From contig JADJAC010000002.1 in the NCBI GenBank assembly GCA_016704425.1, forward strand, positions 434,001-498,000: 64,000 nucleotides of DNA. The letters are read 5' to 3'. The position numbers and the translations under genes were made by a program. Below the pieces are notes generated by a model. It ran no database searches. It saw only the letters and a list, made by a program, of their open reading frames with translations, and had not been told where the DNA came from. Within the stretch, counting starts at the first letter, position 1. Each line of letters begins with the position of its first letter. Below are positions 8,703 through 17,483 of the stretch, piece after piece. The stretch is from Sphingomonadales bacterium. GTDB lineage: Bacteria; Pseudomonadota; Alphaproteobacteria; Sphingomonadales; Sphingomonadaceae.

Positions 8703-9683
8703 CTAGCCCTTCGTCATGGCAGCAAAGACTGCCGGTTCAACATTCCCCCCGGACAACATGACAAGAGTCCTCCCGACAGGTTCCACCTTTTCATACAGCA
8801 ACGCCGCCAGCCCTGCAGCGCCTCCGGGTTCCAGGGTCAGTCCGAGCGTGTTGCGAGCAAAGCGCATTGCCATACCGATTTCGCCATCAGATACGGCAAC
8901 CCCTTTAGCTCCACGTGATCGCAACACATCGAATGTCAGCGGCGAGACGAGCAGCGTTTGCAAGGCATCACACGCTGTTGACGGCGGATTCGGCCCGACG
9001 GGAACAATGACTCCGCCCTCAAGCGAGCGCTTCATGTCATCCCATCCTTCCGGCTCCGAAATGGCAATCTGGGCGTGGGGAGCCGAGAGCGCGAGCCCTG
9101 CTGCCAAACCGCCTCCACCACATGGCGTCACAATCAGGTCGGGTTCGAAACCCAACTGTTTGATTGCCTCCAAGCCAGCACTTCCCTGACCCTCAATAAT
9201 CCAGGGATCATCGAAACTCGGCACCACCGTTGCGCCACTTTTTGAGGCAATCCGCGCTGCGATTTCAGCACGGTCCTCCTTTGCTCGATCATAGAGAATG
9301 ATTTCCGCACCCCATGACCGTGTCGCTTCGACCTTGATCGACGGCGCGTCGCGAGGGATCACGATTGTTGCAGCGATACCAAGCCGCGATGCGGCCCATG
9401 CAACACCCTGGGCATGATTTCCGCTCGAAAATGCGACCACACCCCGAGCCCTTTCGGCTTCGGAGAGGTCCGTCAGCCTGTGCCACGCGCCCCGAAGCTT
9501 GAAGGCACCAATCGGCTGCAGCGAATCGGCCTTGGCCCAAACCTGCCTGTCATTGATCTCAAATGACATCACCGGCGTCGGCGGCAAAATGGCCGAGACT
9601 TTTTCATAGGCCCGCATGACGCCCGGAAATCCTGGCTTTCTGGTCGTGAATTCGGCCTCATTCATGAGCGAGCATTTGTCCAT
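8703..9683 (-). CDS. Threonine/serine dehydratase-like PLP enzyme
   Basis: The 326-residue protein is a fold-type II PLP enzyme. The cofactor lysine sits in QPIGAFKLRGA, the substrate loop is FSSGNHAQG, and the phosphate-binding glycine loop is TPCGGGGLAAG. Together these match catabolic threonine ammonia-lyase and serine racemase/dehydratase proteins. The length shows that the C-terminal ACT domain of the biosynthetic IlvA is absent, so feedback control by isoleucine is not expected. It would make 2-oxobutyrate or pyruvate plus ammonia in the cytoplasm. It diverges from the ornithine decarboxylase gene. Confidence 0.88.
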   Translation of the reverse strand: MDKCSLMNEAEFTTRKPGFPGVMRAYEKVSAILPPTPVMSFEINDRQVWAKADSLQPIGAFKLRGAWHRLTDLSEAERARGVVAFSSGNHAQGVAWAASRLGIAATIVIPRDAPSIKVEATRSWGAEIILYDRAKEDRAEIAARIASKSGATVVPSFDDPWIIEGQGSAGLEAIKQLGFEPDLIVTPCGGGGLAAGLALSAPHAQIAISEPEGWDDMKRSLEGGVIVPVGPNPPSTACDALQTLLVSPLTFDVLRSRGAKGVAVSDGEIGMAMRFARNTLGLTLEPGGAAGLAALLYEKVEPVGRTLVMLSGGNVEPAVFAAMTKG

Positions 9684-9726
9684 GCAGTTATACTTTACAA
9701 GGGGGGGCGCAGTTCATATATCGCCT

Positions 9727-9802
9727 GCCGCTGCCCCAAGGGGACTTCCAATAACCGTAAGGCGGCCTTGCTTGAACTGAATCCATTTGGAGGTCCCTTG
9801 AA
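9727..9802 (+). promoter_or_regulatory. Structured leader of the ornithine decarboxylase gene, speF-motif candidate with anti-Shine-Dalgarno
   Basis: Bases 9741-9751 (GGGACTTCCAA) can pair with 9787-9797 (TTGGAGGTCCC) over eleven positions, with one G-U pair. The second segment contains the GGAGG ribosome binding site for the TTG start at 9803. A competing stem is formed by GCCGC at 9727-9731 and GCGGC at 9762-9766. This layout fits a translational switch. The alphaproteobacterial speF RNA motif is known upstream of ornithine decarboxylase genes; assigning this leader to it is inference from position and lineage. The pairing itself is read directly. Confidence 0.6.
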
Positions 9803-10990
9803 TTGCACACGCACCATAGCGCGCTGGGGCTAGCGACAGCCCTGCGACCGGCACAACCGGTCACGCTCATTCGTCCGCATGCCGCAGTGCGTGCTGCCCG
9901 CTTCTTTGTTGAGAAGTTTCCGGGAAAGTCTCTCTATGCAGTGAAGGCCAATCCGTCGCCCGACCTGATCCGGCTCTTGTCGGAGAGCGGAATTACCCAC
10001 TTCGATACAGCCTCGCTCAATGAGGTTCGTCTGGTGCGGGAGATCGCGCCCGATGCGACTTTGTGCTTCATGCACCCGATCAAGGCCGAAGAAGCGATCG
10101 CCGAAGCCTATTTCGAACACGGTGTTCGCATATTTTCGCTCGATTCTCTCGAAGAACTGGACAAGATCGTTCGCGCTACCAAAGGTGCGACGGATTTGAC
10201 GCTTTGCGTCCGCATCCGTGTGTCGTCTGAACATTCCAAGCTTAGCCTTGCTGCAAAGTTCGGTGCTGATCCTGCTGAAATGAAACAGCTTCTGATCGCC
10301 ACGAGGCAGGTTGCCGACGCATTGGGCATCTGCTTTCACGTTGGCAGCCAGGCGATGTCTCCAAAGGCCTATGTTGACGCGATGGAGCGTGTGCGCGCGG
10401 CCATTGTCGAGTCAGCAGTGACGGTCGATGTGGTCGATGTCGGCGGTGGTTTCCCAAGCATCTATCCCGGCATGGAGCCGCCGGCGCTTGAGCGCTATTT
10501 TGACGCAATCCATCGTTCGTTCGAGGATTTGCCGGTCAGCTACTCCTCTGAACTTTGGTGCGAGCCCGGCCGGGCGCTCAGCGCCGAATACTCTTCCCTG
10601 ATCGTCCGTGTTGAGCGTCGGCGTGGCAATGAGCTCTATATCAACGACGGCGCCTATGGCGCACTCTATGATGCTGCGCATGTCGGCTGGCGGTTTCCGG
10701 TCCAGCTTCTGCGGGAACCGCAATCGGACGTGCGCGACATGGCGTTCAGCTTCTATGGCCCGACATGCGACGATGCCGATCATATGGCAGGCCCGTTTTT
10801 GCTCCCTGCAGACACTGCCGCCGGCGATTATATCGAAATCGGCATGCTTGGGGCCTATGGCTGCGCAATGCGCACCGGTTTCAACGGATTTGGCAATGGC
10901 GACACACATGTCGTGACCGACGAGCCGATGGCATCGCTCTACATGGAAGAGACGGAAGCGACGCTTTCGTCAAACGTCGTAAAGCTGTAA
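9803..10990 (+). CDS. Type III PLP-dependent ornithine (or lysine/ornithine) decarboxylase
   Basis: The 395-residue protein is an alanine-racemase-fold decarboxylase that would convert ornithine to putrescine. The PLP lysine is Lys48 in YAVKANPSP, the phosphate loop is VGGGFPS near 213-219, the EPGR motif is at 254-257, and Cys322 in YGPTCDDAD is the conserved active-site cysteine contributed across the dimer. Length fits bacterial type III enzymes. The start is a TTG at 9803, chosen because GGAGG lies ten bases upstream. Its downstream neighbour is a deoxyhypusine-synthase-like gene, which points to polyamine synthesis. Lysine decarboxylation cannot be excluded. Confidence 0.9.
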   Translation: MHTHHSALGLATALRPAQPVTLIRPHAAVRAARFFVEKFPGKSLYAVKANPSPDLIRLLSESGITHFDTASLNEVRLVREIAPDATLCFMHPIKAEEAIAEAYFEHGVRIFSLDSLEELDKIVRATKGATDLTLCVRIRVSSEHSKLSLAAKFGADPAEMKQLLIATRQVADALGICFHVGSQAMSPKAYVDAMERVRAAIVESAVTVDVVDVGGGFPSIYPGMEPPALERYFDAIHRSFEDLPVSYSSELWCEPGRALSAEYSSLIVRVERRRGNELYINDGAYGALYDAAHVGWRFPVQLLREPQSDVRDMAFSFYGPTCDDADHMAGPFLLPADTAAGDYIEIGMLGAYGCAMRTGFNGFGNGDTHVVTDEPMASLYMEETEATLSSNVVKL

Positions 10991-11010
10991 CGCTCACCCT
11001 GCATTTTTTC

Positions 11011-11070
11011 ATTCCTGCGCAAGCGGCAGCCCATTGCATTGGCGCGTTGGGTTACCGCTTTCGCGGGAAT
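11011..11070. repeat. Imperfect palindromic intergenic repeat (REP-like)
   Basis: Bases 11011-11033 (ATTCCTGCGCAAGCGGCAGC and three more) and 11048-11070 are inverted copies matching at 19 of 23 positions, around a 14-base loop. The core CTTTCGCGGGAAT resembles a dispersed palindrome common between genes in sphingomonads, which I state from general knowledge. It lies between the decarboxylase stop and the deoxyhypusine-synthase-like start and could fold in the transcript, acting as a partial terminator or an RNA stabiliser. Confidence 0.65.
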
Positions 11071-11097
11071 AACATCGGAAATTTTGGAGACTCTTGA

Positions 11098-12150
11098 ATG
11101 ACTACGCCCCAGATCAACGCGCAGCGCAAGGCAGAGCTGCTGTCCAAGACAGTCGAACATATCGACATCAAGAGCTTCGACGCGCGCCCGATTATCGATG
11201 CGATGGGCAAGATGAGCTTCACCAGTCGCGATCTGGCGCAGGCAACAGGCATCTACAACCAGATGCTCGAAGATCCGAATTGTTCGATTTTCCTCGTCAT
11301 TGCAGGTTCGACTTCGGCTGGCGGCTGCATGGATCTCTATGCCGAATTGGTCCGCAACAACATGGTCGATGGCGTGGTTGCAACCGGCGCCACAATCGTT
11401 GACATGGATTTCTTCGAAGGGCTGGGCCACAAACATTATCAGGCGCTGGAAGTACCCGACGATGATACGCTGCGTTCGCTCTATATCGACCGCATCTATG
11501 ACACCTATATTGATGAGGAACAGCTGCAGGACTGTGATTTCACAATCAACCAGATCGCTGAAAGCCTCGAGCCAAAGGCCTATTCAAGCCGGGCCTTCAT
11601 CCGCGAAATGGGGAAATTTCTCTCGGAGAATGGCAAGAAGGACAACAGCCTCGTCAAACTGGCATATGAACATGACGTGCCTATTTTCTGCCCGGCCTTT
11701 GTCGATAGTTCGGCTGGTTTTGGCTTGGTCAAACATCAGGTCGACCGCGCAAAGGCTGGCAAGCCCTATATGATGATCGACGCCGTGGCGGACTTCCGAG
11801 AACTCACGGATATCAAGATCAAGGCAGGGACGACCGGCCTCCTGATGATCGGCGGCGGCGTACCCAAGAACTTCATCCAGGATACCGTCGTCTGCGCTGA
11901 AATCCTCGGCCACGAGGATGTCGAAGTGCACAAATATGCGGTGCAGATCACTGTTGCGGATGTCCGCGACGGGGCATGCTCATCGTCCACGCTCCAGGAG
12001 GCGGCAAGCTGGGGCAAGGTCAATACCGGCATTGAACAAATGGTCTTCGCGGAAGCGGGTTCGGTTATGCCCTTGCTCGCATCCGATGCCTATCATCGTG
12101 GAGCATGGAAGACCCGCGCCAAGCGCAAATGGGGCGCAATTTTCGACTAG
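11098..12150 (+). CDS. Deoxyhypusine-synthase-like protein (possible homospermidine-type synthase)
   Basis: The 350-residue protein matches the deoxyhypusine synthase family. It has the NAD-binding segments VIAGSTSAGGCMDLY and VVATGATIVDMDFFEG, LLMIGGGVPKNFIQD, and the active-site lysine as Lys307 in EAASWGKVNTG. Eukaryotic and archaeal enzymes move the aminobutyl group of spermidine to eIF5A/aIF5A. Bacteria lack that target, so bacterial homologues are thought to use a free amine such as putrescine and form homospermidine or a related polyamine. The preceding ornithine decarboxylase would supply putrescine. The exact product is inference. The catalytic lysine is present, so activity is likely. 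Confidence 0.87.
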   Translation: MTTPQINAQRKAELLSKTVEHIDIKSFDARPIIDAMGKMSFTSRDLAQATGIYNQMLEDPNCSIFLVIAGSTSAGGCMDLYAELVRNNMVDGVVATGATIVDMDFFEGLGHKHYQALEVPDDDTLRSLYIDRIYDTYIDEEQLQDCDFTINQIAESLEPKAYSSRAFIREMGKFLSENGKKDNSLVKLAYEHDVPIFCPAFVDSSAGFGLVKHQVDRAKAGKPYMMIDAVADFRELTDIKIKAGTTGLLMIGGGVPKNFIQDTVVCAEILGHEDVEVHKYAVQITVADVRDGACSSSTLQEAASWGKVNTGIEQMVFAEAGSVMPLLASDAYHRGAWKTRAKRKWGAIFD

Positions 12151-12227
12151 TATTCGGTCTGTTTTGACAACTCAATTGATCTGAGGCAGCTTCCCCACCC
12201 CAATAACAATAAGGAGGGGAGCAACTC

Positions 12228-12665
12228 TTGGAAAACACCATACTCGCGCCAGCGGCCGTTCTTGTGCTGTGGTCTCTCATCATGCTCGGTTGGATGGCTC
12301 TGACCAGATTCCCTGCCATTGCGAAATCCGGCATGGATCTGAAATCCTTTCCACCCGGCGGACGTGGCCAGGACCTGGATGCGGTTCTGCCGCCAAGCGT
12401 CAACTGGAAATCACACAATTATACAAACCTGATGGAACAGCCGACGATTTTCTATGCGACGGTTTTTGTTCTTGCGCTTTCAGGAGCAGGCGGCGGCATG
12501 AACGCAACGCTCGCCTGGGCCTATACGGGCATCAGGATTGTCCACAGCATCTGGCAGGCAACAGTCAACAAGGTCATGCCGGTCCGTTTCGGCCTGTTCT
12601 TCTTGTCGACAGGCTGTCTCCTTGTTCTTGCCATCAACGCAGTACGCATCACTTTGGGGGTCTGA
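12228..12665 (+). CDS. MAPEG family integral membrane protein (copy 1)
   Basis: The 145-residue protein has four hydrophobic segments (roughly 6-24, 70-87, 92-110 and 120-142) and the MAPEG-type phrase YTNLMEQPTIFYATVFVLAL. MAPEG proteins in eukaryotes include glutathione transferases and eicosanoid enzymes; bacterial ones are mostly uncharacterised. The start is a TTG at 12228, supported by a strong AAGGAGGGG eight bases upstream. It is three bases ahead of a second MAPEG gene, so the two are certainly cotranscribed and may form hetero-oligomers. Confidence 0.85.
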   Translation: MENTILAPAAVLVLWSLIMLGWMALTRFPAIAKSGMDLKSFPPGGRGQDLDAVLPPSVNWKSHNYTNLMEQPTIFYATVFVLALSGAGGGMNATLAWAYTGIRIVHSIWQATVNKVMPVRFGLFFLSTGCLLVLAINAVRITLGV

Positions 12666-12668
12666 CAC

Positions 12669-13103
12669 ATGAAAAGCGAAATTCTTCAGCCGATCGTAGC
12701 ACTTGCCGCATGGACCATGGTCATGTGGCTTTGGATGTACGCCACGCGGATACCCGCAATGGGCAAGGTCAAGGAACTGGACACCACAAACATGGTGGGC
12801 GGAACCGGCGCCAAACTGGACGGCGTTCTGCCAGAAAAAGTCCAGTGGATTGCGCATAACTACAACCATTTGCACGAAGCGCCGACGGTCTTTTACGCTG
12901 TTGCGCTGACACTTGCCGTAGCGGGCGCAGGGGATGGCCCCAATGCGCATATTGCCTGGATCTATGTGATCCTGCGCATCCTCCACAGTCTCATTCAGGC
13001 GCTCTGGAACCGCGTGATGGTGCGTTTTCTCGTCTTCGTGCTGTCAAGTCTGACGCTGGTTTGTCTTGTGTATCAGGCTGCTATGGCAGTCTGCTCTGGC
13101 TAA
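12669..13103 (+). CDS. MAPEG family integral membrane protein (copy 2)
   Basis: The 144-residue protein is a diverged duplicate of copy 1: the same four-segment layout, with HNYNHLHEAPTVFYAVALTL aligning to the YTNLMEQPTIFY region of copy 1. The two tandem copies share an RxPA motif after the first membrane segment (TRIPAMGK here, TRFPAIAK in copy 1). Function is unknown beyond the family. Its stop overlaps the convergent RNA methyltransferase stop by four bases. Confidence 0.85.
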   Translation: MKSEILQPIVALAAWTMVMWLWMYATRIPAMGKVKELDTTNMVGGTGAKLDGVLPEKVQWIAHNYNHLHEAPTVFYAVALTLAVAGAGDGPNAHIAWIYVILRILHSLIQALWNRVMVRFLVFVLSSLTLVCLVYQAAMAVCSG

Positions 13104-14284
13104 CGGTTGAAGGTTGCTGCCAGTTCCACATGGGTTGACCATCGGAACTGGCCAACCGGCTTGATGCTATCCAACCTGTAGCCCGCGTCGATGAGCAATT
13201 TGGCGTCGCGAGCGAAGGTCGACGGGTTACATGAAGCATAGGCAATGCAGGCGACCCTGGATTTTGCCAGTTGCTCGACCTGCTCCTTGGCTCCTGCCCG
13301 AGGCGGATCGAGGATTACGGCGTCGAAGCGATCAAGCTCGTCTGGCGAAAGGGCTCGTCGAAACAGGTCACGGTGTTCGCAGGCAATTTGCTTCCCAGCC
13401 TTTCGTGCAGAGGCCTGTAAGGCGATGAGCGGATCACGCCCTCCTTCTGCGGCGTAAGTGACACCATCAATCGACAAGGCAAAAGTGCCTAGCCCGGCAA
13501 AAAGGTCTGCAATGGCGATACGGTTTGCTACGGCGTGACGAACGGCATTCACCAGAGCAGCTTCACCCTGTGGGGTTGCTTGAAGGAACGCCCCTTCCGG
13601 GAGCGCAACAGGCACAGCCCCCAACGTGATCGTAACAGGCTGCGGCTCCCAGCGAGCCGACGGCCCAAAGCCTTCATCAATCGACAGCCGCGCGAGTTTG
13701 TGATGTGCTGCGAATTCTGTCAGCGATTCCGTCGCTGCCAAACCTTCGACATCGACTCCGGCGAGCAAGAGATCGACGCCCTGATCTGCGCACGTCATAC
13801 GCACTGTTGCACGTTTCCGTTCGGGCAGAAGTGTGGCCAGAAGCCGCCGCAATGGAGCAACCAAATCCTCCAGATGCGGATCAAGGACCGCACAGCTGCG
13901 CACATCGGTTATCCTGTGGCTGGACGCTTCGTTGAACCCCAGCAGGACTTGGCGCCCCTTGCGCTCTGCCGTCAAAGCCGCGCGCCTGCGGCTATGGGTC
14001 GGCGAAACATGGGCTTCCTCGAATCGCTCGAACGCAATGCCTTGAGCAGAAAGTGCGGACCTGATCCGGTCGCGCAGAAAATCGGCATAGGCATGATCGT
14101 CGATATGCTGCAACTGACATCCACCGCATGTGCCGAAGTGCGGACAGACAGGGGCCGCGTGATGCGGACCTGGAACAATTGTTCCGTCGTCCTGAACACT
14201 ATCACCCGGCGCGGTCGACGCGTAATAGCTGCCGTCGTCTGCAATTCCGTCGCCGCGGGCAGCAAGGCCGATGATCGTCTTCAT
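13100..14284 (-). CDS. Class I SAM-dependent RNA 5-methyluridine methyltransferase (TrmA/RlmC/RlmD family)
   Basis: The protein of about 394 residues has the iron-sulfur ligands CPHFGTCGGCQLQH in its N-terminal part, the SAM-binding ADLFAGLGTFAL, the DPPRAGA motif, and the catalytic cysteine in YASCNPSTFARD. This is the TrmA/RlmC/RlmD family that makes 5-methyluridine in tRNA or 23S rRNA; which RNA is modified cannot be told. The start is set at ATG 14284 with GAGG eight bases before it; an in-frame ATG at 14311 would overlap the upstream gene. The N-terminal TRAM-like region is short. Confidence 0.88.
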   Translation of the reverse strand: MKTIIGLAARGDGIADDGSYYASTAPGDSVQDDGTIVPGPHHAAPVCPHFGTCGGCQLQHIDDHAYADFLRDRIRSALSAQGIAFERFEEAHVSPTHSRRRAALTAERKGRQVLLGFNEASSHRITDVRSCAVLDPHLEDLVAPLRRLLATLLPERKRATVRMTCADQGVDLLLAGVDVEGLAATESLTEFAAHHKLARLSIDEGFGPSARWEPQPVTITLGAVPVALPEGAFLQATPQGEAALVNAVRHAVANRIAIADLFAGLGTFALSIDGVTYAAEGGRDPLIALQASARKAGKQIACEHRDLFRRALSPDELDRFDAVILDPPRAGAKEQVEQLAKSRVACIAYASCNPSTFARDAKLLIDAGYRLDSIKPVGQFRWSTHVELAATFNR

Positions 14285-14294
14285 CGCGAACGCC

Positions 14295-15680
14295 TCACAA
14301 ACAGGCGGCAACAGCGGCAGGAATATGAAACGGTATTTCGTCAGCGATCAAGGCCGGGCCCGCGAGGCGGGCGGCTTCGGCATGAAGCCACACGGCAGCC
14401 GAGGCAGAATCATAGGGGGTGCGACCGCTCGCGAGCAAGGCCGCTACGATGCCAGCAAGAACATCGCCGGTTCCCGCAGTCGCAAGCCAGCCTGGACCGG
14501 ATTGTGCAACTCTGGCTCGACCATCGGGGCATGCGATCACTGTATCGGGGCCTTTGAAGACAATGACGGAGCCAGAGATTTTCGCAGCCGCGCAAGCTCG
14601 ATCGATTTTGCTCCCGCTCAGATCCCCAAACAGCGCAGCAAACTCTCCGGCATGCGGCGTCATGACGATCGGTGACATGCGGCGCTTCATTTCAGGAAAA
14701 TCATCCGACCCCAGCAACATCAGCGCGTCCGCATCAAGCACTATGGGACAAGACTTTTCCAGAATCTGGTCAAGCCGCTGGCGTGCTTCGGGGCCGCGCC
14801 CCAGACCTGGTCCGACAAGCAATGCCCCGACGCGACGATCCTCAAGGATGGCTTCGCATGGGCGATGGACAACGGCATGCGGCAAAGCCATTCCGTCCAT
14901 GCCGGAAACGAGCACATAGCCTGCAATGCGGATCGCCGCCAAAGCGCTCAGGGCACCAGCGCCAGGCATCTCCCCGCCAATGATGCCGACGAGACCGCGC
15001 CTATATTTGTGACTTTCCGGACCCGGTTCTTGGATGTGCGGTCGCGTCAGGAGCGAGACTTTGCTCTCAGCGGTAACGCCGATATCTGCGACCTTTACGA
15101 TACCGCACAGAGCCGCCGCCGGTTGCAGCACATGTGCAGGCTTGAGTGCACCAAGCGCTAGCGTGAGATGCGCCGGCACTGCCCCGAGATTAACCCCATC
15201 GTCGCTGCCGACACCGCTCGGCACGTCGACAGCGACGGTGAATGGTCTACGCTCCGTCAGCCTGGCAAGGTTTTTTGCCAATGTATCGCCAAGCGGCCTT
15301 GCCAGACCTGTCCCGAACAGCGCATCGACAAGGACGGGAGCATCGTCAGCGTCTTCCAGCGCTTCGACTGGGCCTGCCCACGCCTCGCGCGCTGCCCTTG
15401 ATGCATCTGTGCCGGGCAAGCCGAACGCCGCAACACGCACGTCCACGCCGCGCTTTGCCAAATATCGCGCAGCGACATAGCCATCGCCCCCATTGTTGCC
15501 AGGCCCGCACAGGATCAATACAGGTCTGCCCCCACCAAAGCGCCACACTGCCTCGGCAACGGCCCGGCCAGCCCGATCCATCAGCGTTTCAACCGTTTCG
15601 CCTTGCGCCATTGCGCTTCGTTCGGCCGCCAGCATCTCGGCAGCGGTCAGAATAGGAACGGGCGTCTCAGATATCCGCAT
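14295..15680 (-). CDS. nnr: Bifunctional NAD(P)HX epimerase/ADP-dependent dehydratase
   Basis: This repair enzyme restores NAD(P)H from its hydrated form. The N-terminal epimerase domain (to about residue 205) shows LTAAEMLAAER and CGPGNNGGDGYVAARYL. The C-terminal ribokinase-like dehydratase shows GLVGIIGGEMPGAGALSALA, LLVGPGLGRG, MTPHAGEFAALFG and TAGTGDVLAGIVAALL. The fused order matches E. coli YjeF. The start is likely ATG 15680 (MRISETPVP); an ATG at 15701 is also in frame. It overlaps the end of ilvD by 14 bases and precedes the RNA methyltransferase by about ten, forming one transcript with them. Confidence 0.93.
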   Translation of the reverse strand: MRISETPVPILTAAEMLAAERSAMAQGETVETLMDRAGRAVAEAVWRFGGGRPVLILCGPGNNGGDGYVAARYLAKRGVDVRVAAFGLPGTDASRAAREAWAGPVEALEDADDAPVLVDALFGTGLARPLGDTLAKNLARLTERRPFTVAVDVPSGVGSDDGVNLGAVPAHLTLALGALKPAHVLQPAAALCGIVKVADIGVTAESKVSLLTRPHIQEPGPESHKYRRGLVGIIGGEMPGAGALSALAAIRIAGYVLVSGMDGMALPHAVVHRPCEAILEDRRVGALLVGPGLGRGPEARQRLDQILEKSCPIVLDADALMLLGSDDFPEMKRRMSPIVMTPHAGEFAALFGDLSGSKIDRACAAAKISGSVIVFKGPDTVIACPDGRARVAQSGPGWLATAGTGDVLAGIVAALLASGRTPYDSASAAVWLHAEAARLAGPALIADEIPFHIPAAVAACL

Positions 15681-17388
15681 AAACGTGCGTTTCGGCCGCA
15701 CCGCCGGGATGTGTCACCGCGCCTTTCCAGGCCGGACCAACATTCTGGGCATAACGCCAGAGTGCGCCAGACTGATAATCATGCTGGCGCGGCCGCCAAT
15801 TCAGCTTGCGCGCTGCAAGGACGTCCGCCGGCACGTTGAGGTCGATCGTGCCTGCCACGGCATCGATGCTGATTTCATCGCCATCCTCGATCAGGGCAAT
15901 CGGGCCGCCATCGGCGGCTTCCGGACCGACATGGCCAATGCAGAAGCCCCGCGTTGCTCCTGAGAAGCGGCCGTCTGTAATCAAGGCCACCTTTTCGCCC
16001 ATGCCCAGCCCATAGAGTGCCGCTGTGGTCGACAACATCTCCCGCATGCCCGGGCCGCCCTTGGGTCCTTCGTATCTGATGACCACAACAGATCCCTCGA
16101 CGATCTTGCGAGCCTCGACAGCAGCAAAAGCATCTTCCTCACAATCAAAGACCTGCGCAGGACCCGTGAACTGCAGGCGATGCATGCCGGCAACCTTCAC
16201 GATCGCGCCGTCAGGAGCAAGCGACCCGCGCAGACCGACAACACCGCCGGTCGGTGATAGCGGTGCAGTTGCTGGGTGGATGACCTTCTGGTCCGGATTC
16301 CAGGTGATCTCGTCGATGTTCTCACCAAGCATCTTGCCCGTAACTGTCAGGCAGTTGCCGTTGAGCAGGCCTTCAGAGAGCAACGACTTCATCAGCATGT
16401 AGACGCCACCCGCCTCGTACATATCCTTTGCGACATAATTCCCGCCGGGCTTCAGATCAGCCATATAGGGCGTCGTCTTGAAGATCTCGGCCACATCGAA
16501 CAGGTCGAATTCGATTCCCGCTTCATGAGCCATGGCTGGCAGGTGCAGCGCGCCGTTGGTTGACCCCCCTGTTGCAGCAACAACCCGTGCCGCATTCTCG
16601 AAAGCCTCGCGCGTGCAGATATCGCGTGGACGGATGTTCCGCTCGAGCAACTCCATGACCTGCACACCCGCTGCATGGGCGATCTGGTCACGCGTGGAAT
16701 AAGGTGCCGGAGCCATGTTTGAATTCGGCAGGGAAAGGCCAATTGCCTCGGCAACGCAGGCCATGGTGTTTGCCGTATATTGACCGCCGCAGGCCCCGTG
16801 TCCAGGGCACGCCACTTTTTCAAGGGCATGAACCTCGGAGATTGGGCACGTACCGGCCGCAAATTTGCCGACCACTTCAAAGACATCGACGACTGTCACG
16901 TCACGGTCCTGATAGCGACCCGGCAGGATCGACCCGCCATAGACGAAGATCGACGGCAAATTCAGGCGGAGCATCGCCATCATCATGCCGGGAAGCGACT
17001 TGTCGCACCCCGCAAAGCCGATCAACGCGTCGTAGCAATGACCCCGCACCGACAGTTCGACTGAATCGGCAATGACTTCACGGCTGACGAGCGAGCTTTT
17101 CATGCCTTGGTGGCCCATGGCAATGCCGTCAGTCACAGTGATCGTATTGAACCGACGCGGCATTCCGCCACCCATTTCCACCCCAGTCCGGGCAACATCG
17201 GCCTGATGATCAAGCGTCGTGTTGCATGGTGCGGAATCATTTCCGGCACTGGCGATGCCAACAAAGGGACGGGCAATCTCTTCCTCTGTCAGACCCATTG
17301 CATAATAGTAGCTGCGGTGCGGCGCGCGCTCCGGCCCCACGGAGACATGTCGGCTGGGAAGTTTCGATTTGTCGAACTGACGGGTCAT
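15667..17388 (-). CDS. ilvD: Dihydroxy-acid dehydratase
   Basis: IlvD removes water from dihydroxy acids in the last common step of valine, isoleucine and leucine synthesis. The 573-residue length is normal. Fe-S ligand motifs are visible as APCNTTLD, GFAGCDKSLPGMMMAM and GACGGQYTANTMACV, and the C-terminal GRFSGATRGFCIGHVGPEA motif is intact. It is the first gene of a three-gene run with nnr and the RNA methyltransferase and has a 95-base gap to the upstream permease gene on the same strand. Confidence 0.97.
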   Translation of the reverse strand: MTRQFDKSKLPSRHVSVGPERAPHRSYYYAMGLTEEEIARPFVGIASAGNDSAPCNTTLDHQADVARTGVEMGGGMPRRFNTITVTDGIAMGHQGMKSSLVSREVIADSVELSVRGHCYDALIGFAGCDKSLPGMMMAMLRLNLPSIFVYGGSILPGRYQDRDVTVVDVFEVVGKFAAGTCPISEVHALEKVACPGHGACGGQYTANTMACVAEAIGLSLPNSNMAPAPYSTRDQIAHAAGVQVMELLERNIRPRDICTREAFENAARVVAATGGSTNGALHLPAMAHEAGIEFDLFDVAEIFKTTPYMADLKPGGNYVAKDMYEAGGVYMLMKSLLSEGLLNGNCLTVTGKMLGENIDEITWNPDQKVIHPATAPLSPTGGVVGLRGSLAPDGAIVKVAGMHRLQFTGPAQVFDCEEDAFAAVEARKIVEGSVVVIRYEGPKGGPGMREMLSTTAALYGLGMGEKVALITDGRFSGATRGFCIGHVGPEAADGGPIALIEDGDEISIDAVAGTIDLNVPADVLAARKLNWRPRQHDYQSGALWRYAQNVGPAWKGAVTHPGGAAETHVYADI

Positions 17389-17483
17389 TGAGTTCTCACT
17401 TTCAGCCCTCGCCTATGCCGAAGTGCGGTGCCAGAATGCAAGCGCACAATCGCTGCTCGGCAATTCGCAAGAAACGTCTGCAG

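Noticed and set aside
13535..14557. Plus-strand frame of 340 codons
   Set aside because: It is antisense to the RNA methyltransferase and NAD(P)HX enzyme genes and has no recognisable protein pattern.
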